The position numbers were made by a program, and so were the translations under genes. Below the pieces are notes generated by a model, which worked only from the letters and a program-made list of their open reading frames with translations, made no database searches and was not told the origin of the DNA. A stretch of DNA of 48,334 nucleotides from Oscillospiraceae bacterium (GTDB taxonomy: Bacteria > Bacillota > Clostridia > Oscillospirales > Acutalibacteraceae). Each line of letters begins with the position of its first letter. Position 1 is the first letter of the stretch. Positions 40,364 through 48,315 of the stretch are shown piece by piece. The stretch is taken from positions 1-48,334 of the forward strand of contig SVQH01000024.1 of the NCBI GenBank assembly GCA_015065425.1. Reading direction: 5' to 3'.

Positions 40364-41137
40364 TCACTTATTTACTTCTGCAAGTATTTTTTCCACATCC
40401 GTTACAACATTCGCATTGCTGAAAGGGTCAGTTTTCTCTGACACAGGTTCGTCACAGAAAAAGACCTGTGCATTGGCAATGAAGGATTCTGCAGGCGGAG
40501 TATTGGCAAACCTTGCACTTGAATATACAGTCTTTTCTTTACCGTCTTCAGTATATTTCAAAGCAAAGAGATAATATGTTGTTCCGTCACTCACCTGACT
40601 TATACACGCCACATCCGTAACAGTTACGGACTTATCTTTATTATATTCAAGGAAGCCTTTTATGTAGCTTACCGCAGAAGCGTTTGCTGCCTCAAAGGAT
40701 GCAAAATATTCTTCTGCCTTGCTGATTATTTCATCAAAAGCATAAAGAGCCTTCTTTGCTTCGTCTGCCGCATCATATCTTTCTTTAAGCTCAGTATATA
40801 CTTCGGAAATGTCCTCATAGCTTGTGCCGTATTCACTCAGCACCTTGTCAAGCTTTGCATCAAGCTCTTCTGCCTTATCGGCAAAATCCGTTATATCATC
40901 ATAATACTCTCTTGCCGCAACAAGCTTATCATAGTTTTTTACATCCTCCTTATCCTCTGCACTGAGCAAAGCATAAGCCTTTTCTGCCATTTCTATTGCA
41001 GTAAGTTTATCAAAACCGACATCACCGATAGAATTTATTTTTGCTTCCGCTTCTTTTACCGCTTCACTTTTTGAGCAGGCACAGAAACATATAAGCACCG
41101 CCGCAAAAACCGATATAATCGTTAAAATTCTTTTCAT
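40364..41137 (-). CDS. Lipoprotein with helical (coiled-coil) domain, unknown function
   Basis: This 257-residue protein starts at 41137 after AGGAGG. The signal MKRILTIISVFAAVLICFCAC ends in a lipobox-like FCAC, so it is anchored to the membrane by lipidation. The mature part is mainly helical and charged (for example EAKINSIGDVGFDKLTAIEMAEKAYALLSAEDKEDV and two repeats of similar spacing), followed by a small beta domain (VTVTDVACISQVSDGTTYYLFALKYTEDGKEKTVY). I do not recognise a named family. It is the first gene of the operon that continues through GDPD, deacetylase and the Cys-rich secreted protein. Confidence 0.75.
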   Translation of the reverse strand: MKRILTIISVFAAVLICFCACSKSEAVKEAEAKINSIGDVGFDKLTAIEMAEKAYALLSAEDKEDVKNYDKLVAAREYYDDITDFADKAEELDAKLDKVLSEYGTSYEDISEVYTELKERYDAADEAKKALYAFDEIISKAEEYFASFEAANASAVSYIKGFLEYNKDKSVTVTDVACISQVSDGTTYYLFALKYTEDGKEKTVYSSARFANTPPAESFIANAQVFFCDEPVSEKTDPFSNANVVTDVEKILAEVNK

Positions 41138-41211
41138 ATATTTGCCTCCTAATGGTATATATAAATATAATAGCATATATCCCTCTGCATTACTGCACAA
41201 AATTCGAGCAA

Positions 41212-41226
41212 CAATTTGTACACTTT
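41212..41226. repeat. Direct repeat 1 in the LysR upstream region
   Basis: CAATTTGTACACTTT differs in one position from CAATATGTACACTTT at 41265-41279. The two are 53 bp apart (about five DNA turns), suiting a looped regulator-binding arrangement. Confidence 0.5.
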
Positions 41227-41260
41227 TCCCTTTATGTTCAGCATTTTCAGAATATTTTTC

Positions 41261-41289
41261 TTGACAATATGTACACTTTGCTGTATTAT
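41261..41289 (+). promoter_or_regulatory. Promoter of the LysR gene, containing direct repeat 2
   Basis: TTGACA (41261-41266), 17 bases, TATTAT (41284-41289). The second copy of the direct repeat (41265-41279) lies in the spacer, so a protein binding it would block RNA polymerase. Confidence 0.65.
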
Positions 41290-41344
41290 AATATTACTTA
41301 ATAGACTTTCAGATATTGATAATTTTTTTTAATCGGTGATGTTT

Positions 41345-42241
41345 ATGGATGTAAGAAACTTAAAAACTTTCCTGAAAGTGTCTGAACTTAACAATTTCAC
41401 AAAAGCGGCATCGGTGCTCGGATATTCACAGTCTGCCGTTACCGTACAGATGCAGCAGCTTGAAACCGAGCTTGGAGTGCCCTTGTTTGACAGAATAGGA
41501 AAAAACATCAGACTTACCCAGTACGGAGTAAACTTTGTTGAATATGCCACCTCTGTTATAGAAGCCATTGAAAGGGCACAGAATTTTGCAACTGAATGTG
41601 AAGACCTGAGAGGTACCATCCGTTTCGGTCTTGTTGACTCAATTCTTAAATCATGCTTCATCCCCATTTTTCCCGAATTCAACAGAAGATATCCCCATAT
41701 CAATTTAAGTGTTTTTGTAGGTTCCGCCAGGGAAATTGAGGCAAAAGTCCGTGCAAACGAGCTGGACCTTTGCTATATGCTTGACTATAAAGTACCGAGA
41801 AAAGAATGGGTCAGAGTCCGTGAAGAGGTAGAACCCATAATTTTTGTAACAAATCCCGAAAATCCCCTTGCAGATAAAGAAGAGGTCACCTTTGAAGAAA
41901 TCACCAAGGAAAAACTGATTCTCATGCCTCAGGGAGAGGGATACAGATATCTCTTTGACGATGAACTGGCAAAAAGAAACCTGTTTGTGACTCCTTCCAT
42001 TGAAATTGCCAATACCGATACAATAATGAGGCTTACAAGGACATCCGATTATGTTACGATGCTTCCCGTTTTTGAGGTAAGAAAAAGCCTTCAGGAGGGC
42101 AATCTCAAAAAGATAAATGTACCTGAATGTGAATTCAATCAGTGGTCACAGATGGCATATCTCAAGGGAAAAGCACTGACCCCCCAGCTTCAGGTATTCA
42201 TTGATACGGTACTTGAACTGCTCCCTCCCATAATTGACTGA
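41345..42241 (+). CDS. LysR family transcriptional regulator
   Basis: This 298-residue regulator has an N-terminal winged helix-turn-helix (MDVRNLKTFLKVSELNNFTKAASVLGYSQSAVTVQMQQLETELGVPLFDRIGKNIRLT) and a C-terminal periplasmic-binding-like effector domain (FRGLVDSILKSCFIPIFPEF, FVGSAREIEAKVRANELDLCYML, FVTNPENPL). I choose the ATG at 41345 since the usual LysR start is M-D-(I/V)-R. It is divergent from the lipoprotein operon across about 200 bases with paired direct repeats. It therefore probably controls itself and perhaps that operon; the effector is unknown. Confidence 0.9.
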   Translation: MDVRNLKTFLKVSELNNFTKAASVLGYSQSAVTVQMQQLETELGVPLFDRIGKNIRLTQYGVNFVEYATSVIEAIERAQNFATECEDLRGTIRFGLVDSILKSCFIPIFPEFNRRYPHINLSVFVGSAREIEAKVRANELDLCYMLDYKVPRKEWVRVREEVEPIIFVTNPENPLADKEEVTFEEITKEKLILMPQGEGYRYLFDDELAKRNLFVTPSIEIANTDTIMRLTRTSDYVTMLPVFEVRKSLQEGNLKKINVPECEFNQWSQMAYLKGKALTPQLQVFIDTVLELLPPIID

Positions 42242-42264
42242 TAATATACAATAAAACGCCTTTG

Positions 42265-42331
42265 CCGTACGCCTACGGCGGAACGTTTTCGGATAGTCCA
42301 TCGCCGAGTGAAGTTTACTTCCCGTTCGGCG
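42265..42331. repeat. Structured intergenic repeat (two hairpins)
   Basis: CCGTA/TACGG (42265-42278) is followed by a larger hairpin CGCCGA (42302-42307) with TCGGCG (42326-42331), enclosing GAAGT/ACTTC. GC content is higher than in the flanks. Its reverse strand translates to a basic peptide (SRRTGSKLHSAMDYPK) that I recall as a spurious product of dispersed repeats in gut Firmicutes; not verified. Confidence 0.5.
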
Positions 42332-42343
42332 GGACATAAAATT

Positions 42344-42378
42344 TTTTTGTGTTATAGGAATTTCCTATAACACAAAAA
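42344..42378. terminator. 17-bp-arm palindrome, bidirectional terminator
   Basis: TTTTTGTGTTATAGGAA is followed by one base and its exact reverse complement. T-runs occur at both outer ends, fitting a terminator for the LysR gene and possibly also for the opposing antiporter. Confidence 0.65.
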
Positions 42379-42380
42379 TA

Positions 42381-42424
42381 CGGCTTAAGTTTACTCTTTT
42401 CCCGTAAACTTAAGCCGTTTGTTT
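42381..42424. terminator. Terminator of the antiporter gene
   Basis: CGGCTTAAGTTTAC (42381-42394) pairs perfectly with GTAAACTTAAGCCG (42404-42417), 9-base loop, with TTTGTTTT on the plus side and TATTTTTG on the minus side. Confidence 0.8.
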
Positions 42425-42472
42425 TAATTATGTTTATTTTCCAACTGAAACATTATATAATAATAACTGAGA

Positions 42473-43735
42473 TTATTCTTTTGTTCTTGCACTGGTCTTT
42501 CCTTCGGGAGTGATTTCTCCTGCTTTCTGAAGGGCTTTCTTTGTGAGGAAGGGACCGACAAGCTCATATATGAGCACTGAGAAAAGAGTGATATTTGCAA
42601 CTATCACACCGGGGTCTCCGAGAGTTTCCGCTTTAATTGCCATACCGAGGGCAACACCTGCCTGAGGGAAAAGGGTGATTCCGAGATACTTTACGATATT
42701 GGGATCACACTTTGTAGCTTTTGCACTTAAGGAAGCACCGAAATATTTACCGAGACAACGGACAGCAATATAAACAAGTCCTATGAGGACTATCATGTAA
42801 TCTTTGAATACGGACAGTTCAAGCTCGGCACCCGAAATTACAAAGAAAAGAATGTAAAGAGGTGCTGTCCAGCGGTCGAGTCTGTCCATGAGCTCTTCCG
42901 AAAAATCGCATATATTGCAGAACACAGTACCCAGCATCATGCAAACGAGAAGAGAGGAAAATGCAATATGTATTCCGCCTACATGGAATTCAAGCATTGA
43001 AAGAGACACTGTCAGAAGGACAAAAGTAACACTCATTGCAAGTCTCTTTGAACGGGAATGGAAAAACCTTTCGCAGAAGGTAAAAAGAAGTCCCATAACA
43101 CCGCCGAGAAGAAGTGAGAGAACCACTTCAAGAATGGGTTCAACTATAACTGAGAGAATATCGGCATTTCCGAGATGTATTGCCTTTGCAATTCCGAAGG
43201 AAACCGCAAAAAGCACAAGTCCCACAGCATCGTCAAGGGCAACTATGGGTAAAAGGATATTTGTGACGGGACCCTTTGCCTTATACTGACGGACAACCAT
43301 AAGTGTTGCGGCAGGAGCGGTAGCAGATGCCACGGCACCAAGCACTATTGCAGCAGGAAGAGGGAATTTTTCGGGGATTATAAAATGTACGCCTATAAGT
43401 GCGGCATCCACAAGAACTGTTGTCATTACAGCCTGGAAAATACCGATAACGGTAGCCTGTTTTCCTATTTGCTTCAGCTGACTCATTCTGAATTCATTAC
43501 CGATGGAAAATGCAATAAAACCCAGTGCCACATCGGGAATTATACCGAATGAATCTATGTATTCCATACTGCCGAAGCCAAGACCCTTGACACCGAGGGC
43601 ACCGAGAAGATAAGGACCTATGAGAATACCTGCGACAAGATATGCCGTAACTGCAGGAAGCTGGACTTTCTTTGCAAGTCGGGACAGCATAAGTCCTGCA
43701 AAAAGAGCAACGGACAGTGCGAGTAAAGTTTCCAT
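42473..43735 (-). CDS. Cation/proton antiporter (CPA2-type)
   Basis: This 420-residue protein has about twelve transmembrane helices of the monovalent cation:proton antiporter-2 type. The start METLLALSVALFAGLMLSRLAKKVQLPAVTAYLVAGILIGPYLLG is typical. Later it has IGNEFRMSQLKQIGKQATVIG, a GAVASATAPAATLMVVRQYKAKGP loop and ALDDAVGLVLFAVSFGIA, a conserved ALDD motif that holds the transport aspartates. There is no C-terminal TrkA-N domain. I start at the ATG at 43735, after GGAGG, rather than at the far upstream codon. It probably exchanges Na+ or K+ for protons and has its own consensus-like promoter. Confidence 0.9.
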   Translation of the reverse strand: METLLALSVALFAGLMLSRLAKKVQLPAVTAYLVAGILIGPYLLGALGVKGLGFGSMEYIDSFGIIPDVALGFIAFSIGNEFRMSQLKQIGKQATVIGIFQAVMTTVLVDAALIGVHFIIPEKFPLPAAIVLGAVASATAPAATLMVVRQYKAKGPVTNILLPIVALDDAVGLVLFAVSFGIAKAIHLGNADILSVIVEPILEVVLSLLLGGVMGLLFTFCERFFHSRSKRLAMSVTFVLLTVSLSMLEFHVGGIHIAFSSLLVCMMLGTVFCNICDFSEELMDRLDRWTAPLYILFFVISGAELELSVFKDYMIVLIGLVYIAVRCLGKYFGASLSAKATKCDPNIVKYLGITLFPQAGVALGMAIKAETLGDPGVIVANITLFSVLIYELVGPFLTKKALQKAGEITPEGKTSARTKE

Positions 43736-43766
43736 AATAACCTCCAAAGTGTTTTTGACCGAGTTG

Positions 43767-43795
43767 ATTGTAGTACTTTCACAATAAAAAGTCAA
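43767..43795 (-). promoter_or_regulatory. Promoter of the antiporter gene
   Basis: On the minus strand TTGACT (43790-43795), 17 bases, TACAAT (43767-43772). Confidence 0.7.
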
Positions 43796-43829
43796 GCATT
43801 TTGGTATATTTACATAAATTTCTGATTAA

Positions 43830-43859
43830 TTGAGATATTTCACACTAAAAGAGTAGTAT
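43830..43859 (+). promoter_or_regulatory. Possible promoter of the sigma factor gene
   Basis: TTGAGA (43830-43835), 18 bases, TAGTAT (43854-43859). An autoregulated ECF-type promoter may exist instead. Confidence 0.4.
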
Positions 43860-43883
43860 ATAGATGAAAGGACGGTGAGAAAT

Positions 43884-44438
43884 TTGGACGATAGTAAGAT
43901 AATCGGGCTGTTTTTTGAGCGCTCACAGCAGGCGATAGCAGAACTATCGGCAAAATACGGAAAAATTTCCATGAGGATATCGGAGAATATTCTTAAAAAC
44001 AAAGAAGATGCGGAGGAATGTGTTAATGATTCGTACCTCTCGTTATGGAATAACATCCCACCCGAAAAACCCGACCCGCTTATAACATATCTCCTGAAAA
44101 CTGTCAGAAATCAGTCTTTGAAAAAATATCACAGCAACACAGCCGTAAAGAGAAACAGTTATTATGATACGGCACTTCATGAGCTTGAAGAAATACTCAG
44201 TGACAGGAATTCCCCCGAAAATGAGTTTTCTCTGAAAGAACTCACACAGGCGGTAAACAGTTTTCTTGCTTCTCTTAATAAGGAAAACAGAATTATTTTT
44301 GTCCGTCGTTACTACTACGGCGACAGCGTTAAGGATATCGGAGTTTTTATGGATAAAAGTCCTCATTTCATTTCCGTAAGACTTTCCCGTATACGGGAAA
44401 AACTCAAAGAATTTCTTCTGAAGGAGGAACTAATATGA
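43884..44438 (+). CDS. RNA polymerase sigma-70 family (ECF-like) factor
   Basis: This 184-residue sigma factor has region 2 (residues about 20-85, with NKEDAEECVNDSYLSLWNNIPP and LLKTVRNQSLKKYH) and region 4 (NKENRIIFVRRYYYGDSVKDIGVFMDKSPHFISVRLSRIREKLKEFL). I place the start at TTG 43884 (DDSKIIGLFFERS), five bases after GGTGA. The GTG at 43875, three codons earlier, is possible. The stop overlaps the next gene by four bases (ATGA). This sigma/anti-sigma pair type is common in Firmicutes and usually answers to an envelope signal. Confidence 0.85.
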   Translation: MDDSKIIGLFFERSQQAIAELSAKYGKISMRISENILKNKEDAEECVNDSYLSLWNNIPPEKPDPLITYLLKTVRNQSLKKYHSNTAVKRNSYYDTALHELEEILSDRNSPENEFSLKELTQAVNSFLASLNKENRIIFVRRYYYGDSVKDIGVFMDKSPHFISVRLSRIREKLKEFLLKEELI

Positions 44439-45580
44439 AAAAAGAAGACATTTCCGGAATAATATCGGGTATTGATGATAATTACATTCAGGAATCGGCT
44501 TTATATACAAAAAAAAGACATACTCTCAGATATGCGGCTGTTGCCGCCTCAGTTGCAGTTGTGGTTATTACAGCATTGGGCTTTGCACATTTTTCTGACG
44601 GCATTTTCACACCCCCGTCTCCTACTTCGGCAAGCGGTGAAGAGAATACATCCGATGTAAAAAATCAACAGGAGCTCGGCACTGCTCCCGCCATAGGCTC
44701 CCCGGAAAATGAAATGACAATATCACCCCAATGGACTGATATGATAACTTCTCAGAAATTCGGTGAATTCACCCTCGATTCCGTAAGATATTCCACAAAG
44801 GTAACCGAGATACCGGAAAATCATATAGGACAGTACATCCGTGACACTGCCTTTTCCGGATATGATATATATGAAGATAAGACTTATGAGACTAAAGGCA
44901 GTGTATATGAAATAAAAGACATATCCCCCGAATGTGCACTGGCTGTAAAATTTGACGGTGAAGAGGGTTTTCATGTCTATGTAAACGCTGAGTATACTCC
45001 CGATACTCTCGGTCAGTTCATTGATGACCTCAATATGAGAAGCACTGTTTCATTCGGTAAGGCTTATTCGGATAAAACCGAAAACAGAGAATATACGAGT
45101 ATAATATATGCTGATTTTGATGACAGCATAGTATGGGATATGCTTTTGTCAGACACAAGTGTAAAGAATATATCCTACGACAGATTTTACGATAAAATTG
45201 CGGGTATAAGTGTTGATATCCCTCTTCTCGGATATAAAAATGTTTCCTTGGGTGTCACAAAAGACGGATATATAATTACTAATATTCTTGAGACACAAAA
45301 GTGTTTCTTCATAGGAAAAGAAAAAGCAGAAGCCTTCGGAGAATACCTTCAGGAAAACATTCCCTTCAAGGAAAATGTTACCGTATTTGAAAATCCTGAC
45401 GGTACTATCCCCGGAAAAGGCGACAGCGGAGAATCCGTACCGGGATATAATCCCGATGCACCGGAGACAGTCTCCCCTCCCTACGACCCGTCATCGGGAA
45501 ATCCTCCCCCTTCAGCCGGCATCTCCTCAGTCACTCCCGTACCTGATGATATGATAGTCGAAGAAACAACAAAATCATAA
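44435..45580 (+). CDS. Putative membrane-anchored anti-sigma factor
   Basis: This 381-residue protein has a short cytoplasmic N-terminus (KKEDISGIISGIDDNYIQESALYTKKRHT), one transmembrane helix (about residues 31-52, YAAVAASVAVVVITALGFAHF) and a large extracytoplasmic domain ending in a Pro/Ser/Thr-rich tail (SPPYDPSSGNPPPSAGISS). The N-terminus fits a short sigma-binding segment; I see no zinc-binding HxxxCxxC motif. It is translationally coupled to the sigma gene and convergent with blaR1, sharing a hairpin that contains both stop codons. The anti-sigma assignment rests mainly on context. Confidence 0.75.
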   Translation: MKKEDISGIISGIDDNYIQESALYTKKRHTLRYAAVAASVAVVVITALGFAHFSDGIFTPPSPTSASGEENTSDVKNQQELGTAPAIGSPENEMTISPQWTDMITSQKFGEFTLDSVRYSTKVTEIPENHIGQYIRDTAFSGYDIYEDKTYETKGSVYEIKDISPECALAVKFDGEEGFHVYVNAEYTPDTLGQFIDDLNMRSTVSFGKAYSDKTENREYTSIIYADFDDSIVWDMLLSDTSVKNISYDRFYDKIAGISVDIPLLGYKNVSLGVTKDGYIITNILETQKCFFIGKEKAEAFGEYLQENIPFKENVTVFENPDGTIPGKGDSGESVPGYNPDAPETVSPPYDPSSGNPPPSAGISSVTPVPDDMIVEETTKS

Positions 45581-45612
45581 TCTGAAGGGCAAAGCCCCTC
45601 AGATTATGATTT
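45572..45612. terminator. Shared hairpin containing the stop codons of the convergent anti-sigma and blaR1 genes
   Basis: AAATCATAATCTGAAGGGC (45572-45590), loop AAA, GCCCCTCAGATTATGATTT (45594-45612): 19-bp stem with one G-T/A mismatch. The left arm contains the anti-sigma stop TAA and the right arm contains the blaR1 stop TGA (read on the minus strand). Ends AAATCATAA match the repeat at 32608. Confidence 0.75.
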
Positions 45613-47902
45613 CATCTGAAACAAATATTGCATTATAATTTTTTATATCTTTTACAGCTTCGCGGCTTATTTTGATTATCCCGAAATATCCTTTTTCGGG
45701 ATATCTCTTTTTGTCTGCACCGAAATCTGTCAGAATTACCCGTAATTCTTCATCTTTTATTGACACAGTTTCAAACCATGCAAAGGATGTGGGAGAATAT
45801 ATCACAAAAAGCACATTGTCTTCAAAGAAATTCGATGTACAATCCCGTGTAGAACTGTAAAATGAAGGAAACTCGTCTGTCCCGTCACTGAGATTCAGTT
45901 TATCATCAACTGTCTCTATGAAGGCAACATAATCTCCGTCAGATTCGATTTTTATTACGGGAAGATGCAGAGGATCTGTATAATCCTTCTTATCAGGGTT
46001 TTCGGACATACTGAAAAGGCTGCTCATATCTGCTCCGAGTCCCGCATAAGCCGTTATTTTTTCATAAACTGCGGCAGATATTCCGTCTGATGCCGTGTCT
46101 TGTGTGTTATGCGGCTTTACGCTCTTCTCTTCAAGGGTGCATATCCAACGGAGATACGAGCTGTCGGAATTGGGAGATGTCATTCCTTCTACATTATACT
46201 CTCCCTGCCCGAAAAGAAATGAACCGTCATTCTGCTGAAGAAAAACATACAAAATTCGTCTGTCGTCGTTTATACCTTGATTTACATGAATCTGCCAGGC
46301 TCTTTTGTTTTCAGCACGTATTTGTGCAGCAGAAAGTGAGCCTTCAACACCTGAACCTCTTATTCTCTCATCCAGATTATCTTTAGAAAGAGTTATTTCA
46401 TCAAGCCCTCCCATCTCTTTCCACACATCATCTTCTTTTACGGATAATGTCATATAAGGAGAAATTCTTATATCGGGAAGTACTTCAACTTTCGGAATAA
46501 AAGAAAACATTCCGTTGACATAAGTCATATCTTTCATTGAAAACTGCCGTGTTGTACTTTTTTCGATTCCTTTTTCTGTCTCAAATTCTATAAATACACG
46601 GTAATTTTCGCTTCTTATGCCCTTTTCTTCCGTGTTGAATGCAGTTTCAAAACGGTATATGCCCTTTTCAGGAATTTTTTCACTATCGAGATAATATTTT
46701 TTCTCATGCTCTCCGTGACTTTTAATCATATAAGCAATGGCTATCCATGTATCATTATCCATAGTGGATGTGAAGCTTCCGTCTTCACTCTTTTTAAGAA
46801 TGTCGTAAAAGGCTCCGAAAACACATTCCTTGCTTCCCTTGTTTTTCCATTTTATTTTTATATACGGACTTATTCCCGAAAGCTCTGCTTCGGTTATCTC
46901 AATGCTGACATCAGGATAATCACTTCCCGAGGATATGACGGAAATTCCTTCAACTTCAGCTTCGTTATTTTGCGGCGGGTCTGTAAGAAAACCGACAGCA
47001 ACGGCAATCACAAGAACCAGAGATATAATTATGAGCCAGAATGCAGGCTTTTTATAGCTGAGAACTGTCTTTATTCTTTCCTTTACCCCCGTTTCACCAA
47101 AAGCAAGAGGACAGGCAGTTATCATTTTTCCCTTTACGGCACAGTTGAGAAGTGCCGAACTGTAGCCTTTTATTTGGACACAGCTCATATCCTTGATTAC
47201 CTTTTCATCACAGGAAAGCTCTATATCACGGCAAAGAAAATAATATGCCACCCATAATACAGGGTTGAACCAATGTACCGACAACAGAAAAAATCCCAAG
47301 GGCTTCCATATATGGTCTTTCCTTTTTATGTGTGCCCTTTCATGTGCAAGTACATATTCTCTTTCAGAATCAGTAAGTATCTCGGATAAAATTATCTGAG
47401 GCTTTATAACCCCTAAAATAAATGGGGATGCCGCAAAATCGCAAACAAACACATTTTTTTCAATTTCTATCTTTTCTGCTGTCTTTCTTTTAAGTGTCAG
47501 GAAGCTGAAAAAGAAATACGAAAGCATTAAAAATACCCCGACAAGCCATACAACAGAAACGATTTCAAGCACATCTGAAAATCCGAAGGATGAAAAAACA
47601 TCACTGTCCGCAGGCGGTACGTCAATAACAGCACCTATTACGGAATCCACCCTGTTAATTCCTGTGTCTATTACGGGAAATATGCCGTCATCGGACACTC
47701 CCACAGGCGAAGAAGAAGGCAGAAGGCTCAGAATACTTTCAAAGGAAAAAGGCAGAACAAGTCTTATTCCGACAAAGCTCCAGAGAATAACTCTTATATA
47801 CTTCGGTGCTTTTTTGAGCACAAGCCTTAATATAATAACAGCAACTGCGATTAAGGAAGCGGTTATACTCATATTAAGTACCTGAAGAAATATATCACCC
47901 AT
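45599..47902 (-). CDS. BlaR1/MecR1-like M56 sensor protease with unusual C-terminal domain
   Basis: This 767-residue membrane protein has an N-terminal M56 metallopeptidase region of about 310 residues with four to five helices. The zinc site is HERAH (187-191), followed by the usual LSCDEKVI; another helix is near residues 290-310. BlaR1 normally continues into a penicillin-binding sensor domain, but here the C-terminal 450 residues lack SxxK/SxN/KTG motifs. They look like beta-rich extracytoplasmic domains (VSSGSDYPDVSIEITEAELSGISPYIKIKWKNKGSKECVFG), repeatedly similar to immunoglobulin-like folds. It probably cleaves BlaI after sensing an envelope signal that is not a beta-lactam. It is immediately downstream of blaI (two-base gap). 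Confidence 0.85.
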   Translation of the reverse strand: MGDIFLQVLNMSITASLIAVAVIILRLVLKKAPKYIRVILWSFVGIRLVLPFSFESILSLLPSSSPVGVSDDGIFPVIDTGINRVDSVIGAVIDVPPADSDVFSSFGFSDVLEIVSVVWLVGVFLMLSYFFFSFLTLKRKTAEKIEIEKNVFVCDFAASPFILGVIKPQIILSEILTDSEREYVLAHERAHIKRKDHIWKPLGFFLLSVHWFNPVLWVAYYFLCRDIELSCDEKVIKDMSCVQIKGYSSALLNCAVKGKMITACPLAFGETGVKERIKTVLSYKKPAFWLIIISLVLVIAVAVGFLTDPPQNNEAEVEGISVISSGSDYPDVSIEITEAELSGISPYIKIKWKNKGSKECVFGAFYDILKKSEDGSFTSTMDNDTWIAIAYMIKSHGEHEKKYYLDSEKIPEKGIYRFETAFNTEEKGIRSENYRVFIEFETEKGIEKSTTRQFSMKDMTYVNGMFSFIPKVEVLPDIRISPYMTLSVKEDDVWKEMGGLDEITLSKDNLDERIRGSGVEGSLSAAQIRAENKRAWQIHVNQGINDDRRILYVFLQQNDGSFLFGQGEYNVEGMTSPNSDSSYLRWICTLEEKSVKPHNTQDTASDGISAAVYEKITAYAGLGADMSSLFSMSENPDKKDYTDPLHLPVIKIESDGDYVAFIETVDDKLNLSDGTDEFPSFYSSTRDCTSNFFEDNVLFVIYSPTSFAWFETVSIKDEELRVILTDFGADKKRYPEKGYFGIIKISREAVKDIKNYNAIFVSDEIII

Positions 47903-47904
47903 GC

Positions 47905-48267
47905 TTATTCCTCCCCGTATTTGTCAATGAGCTCCCGAAGCTCCTTTACCTCTTTAGCAGAAAGTGATTTTCTCGATGTAAAAGCAGCAACAAAAGCAGG
48001 GAGAGAGCCTCCGAAGGTCTCTTCAACAAATTTTTCACTCTGTAATGAAAAGAACTCCTTTTTTGATATAAGAGAGGTAACAACACCGTTCACATTCTGA
48101 AAAATCCCCTTTTCACACAACCTCTTTAATACAGTATACGATGTCGTCTTTTTCCATTTTAGCTCGTTTTCACTGTTTTTTACAAGTTGCGAAGCAGTTA
48201 TCGGCTCATTTTCCCATATAATATCAGCAAATCTTGCTTCACCCGTTCCGAGAGTAAGTTCAGCCAT
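47905..48267 (-). CDS. BlaI/MecI/CopY family transcriptional repressor
   Basis: This 120-residue winged-helix repressor has a typical N-terminal DNA-binding region (GEARFADIIWENEPITASQLVKNSENELKWKKTTSYTVLKRLCEKGIF) and a C-terminal dimerisation segment (FVAAFTSRKSLSAKEVKELRELIDKYGEE). BlaI proteins bind TACA-N3-TGTA operators and are cleaved by their cognate BlaR1. Two such operators lie directly upstream. It starts 9 bases after AAAGG. Confidence 0.93.
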   Translation of the reverse strand: MAELTLGTGEARFADIIWENEPITASQLVKNSENELKWKKTTSYTVLKRLCEKGIFQNVNGVVTSLISKKEFFSLQSEKFVEETFGGSLPAFVAAFTSRKSLSAKEVKELRELIDKYGEE

Positions 48268-48293
48268 AAAATCACAACCTTTTTACAATCTAT

Positions 48294-48308
48294 TCTACAT
48301 CTTGTAGA
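48294..48308. promoter_or_regulatory. BlaI operator 1
   Basis: TCTACA-TCT-TGTAGA, a 6-3-6 palindrome of the TACA-N3-TGTA type, 27 bases upstream of the repressor start. Confidence 0.8.
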
Positions 48309-48315
48309 CAACCAT

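Noticed and set aside
42146-42337. Minus-strand 63-residue basic open frame beginning MSRRTGSKLHSAMD
   Set aside because: It overlaps the end of the LysR gene and the structured repeat, has no ribosome site, and looks like chance translation of a repeat.
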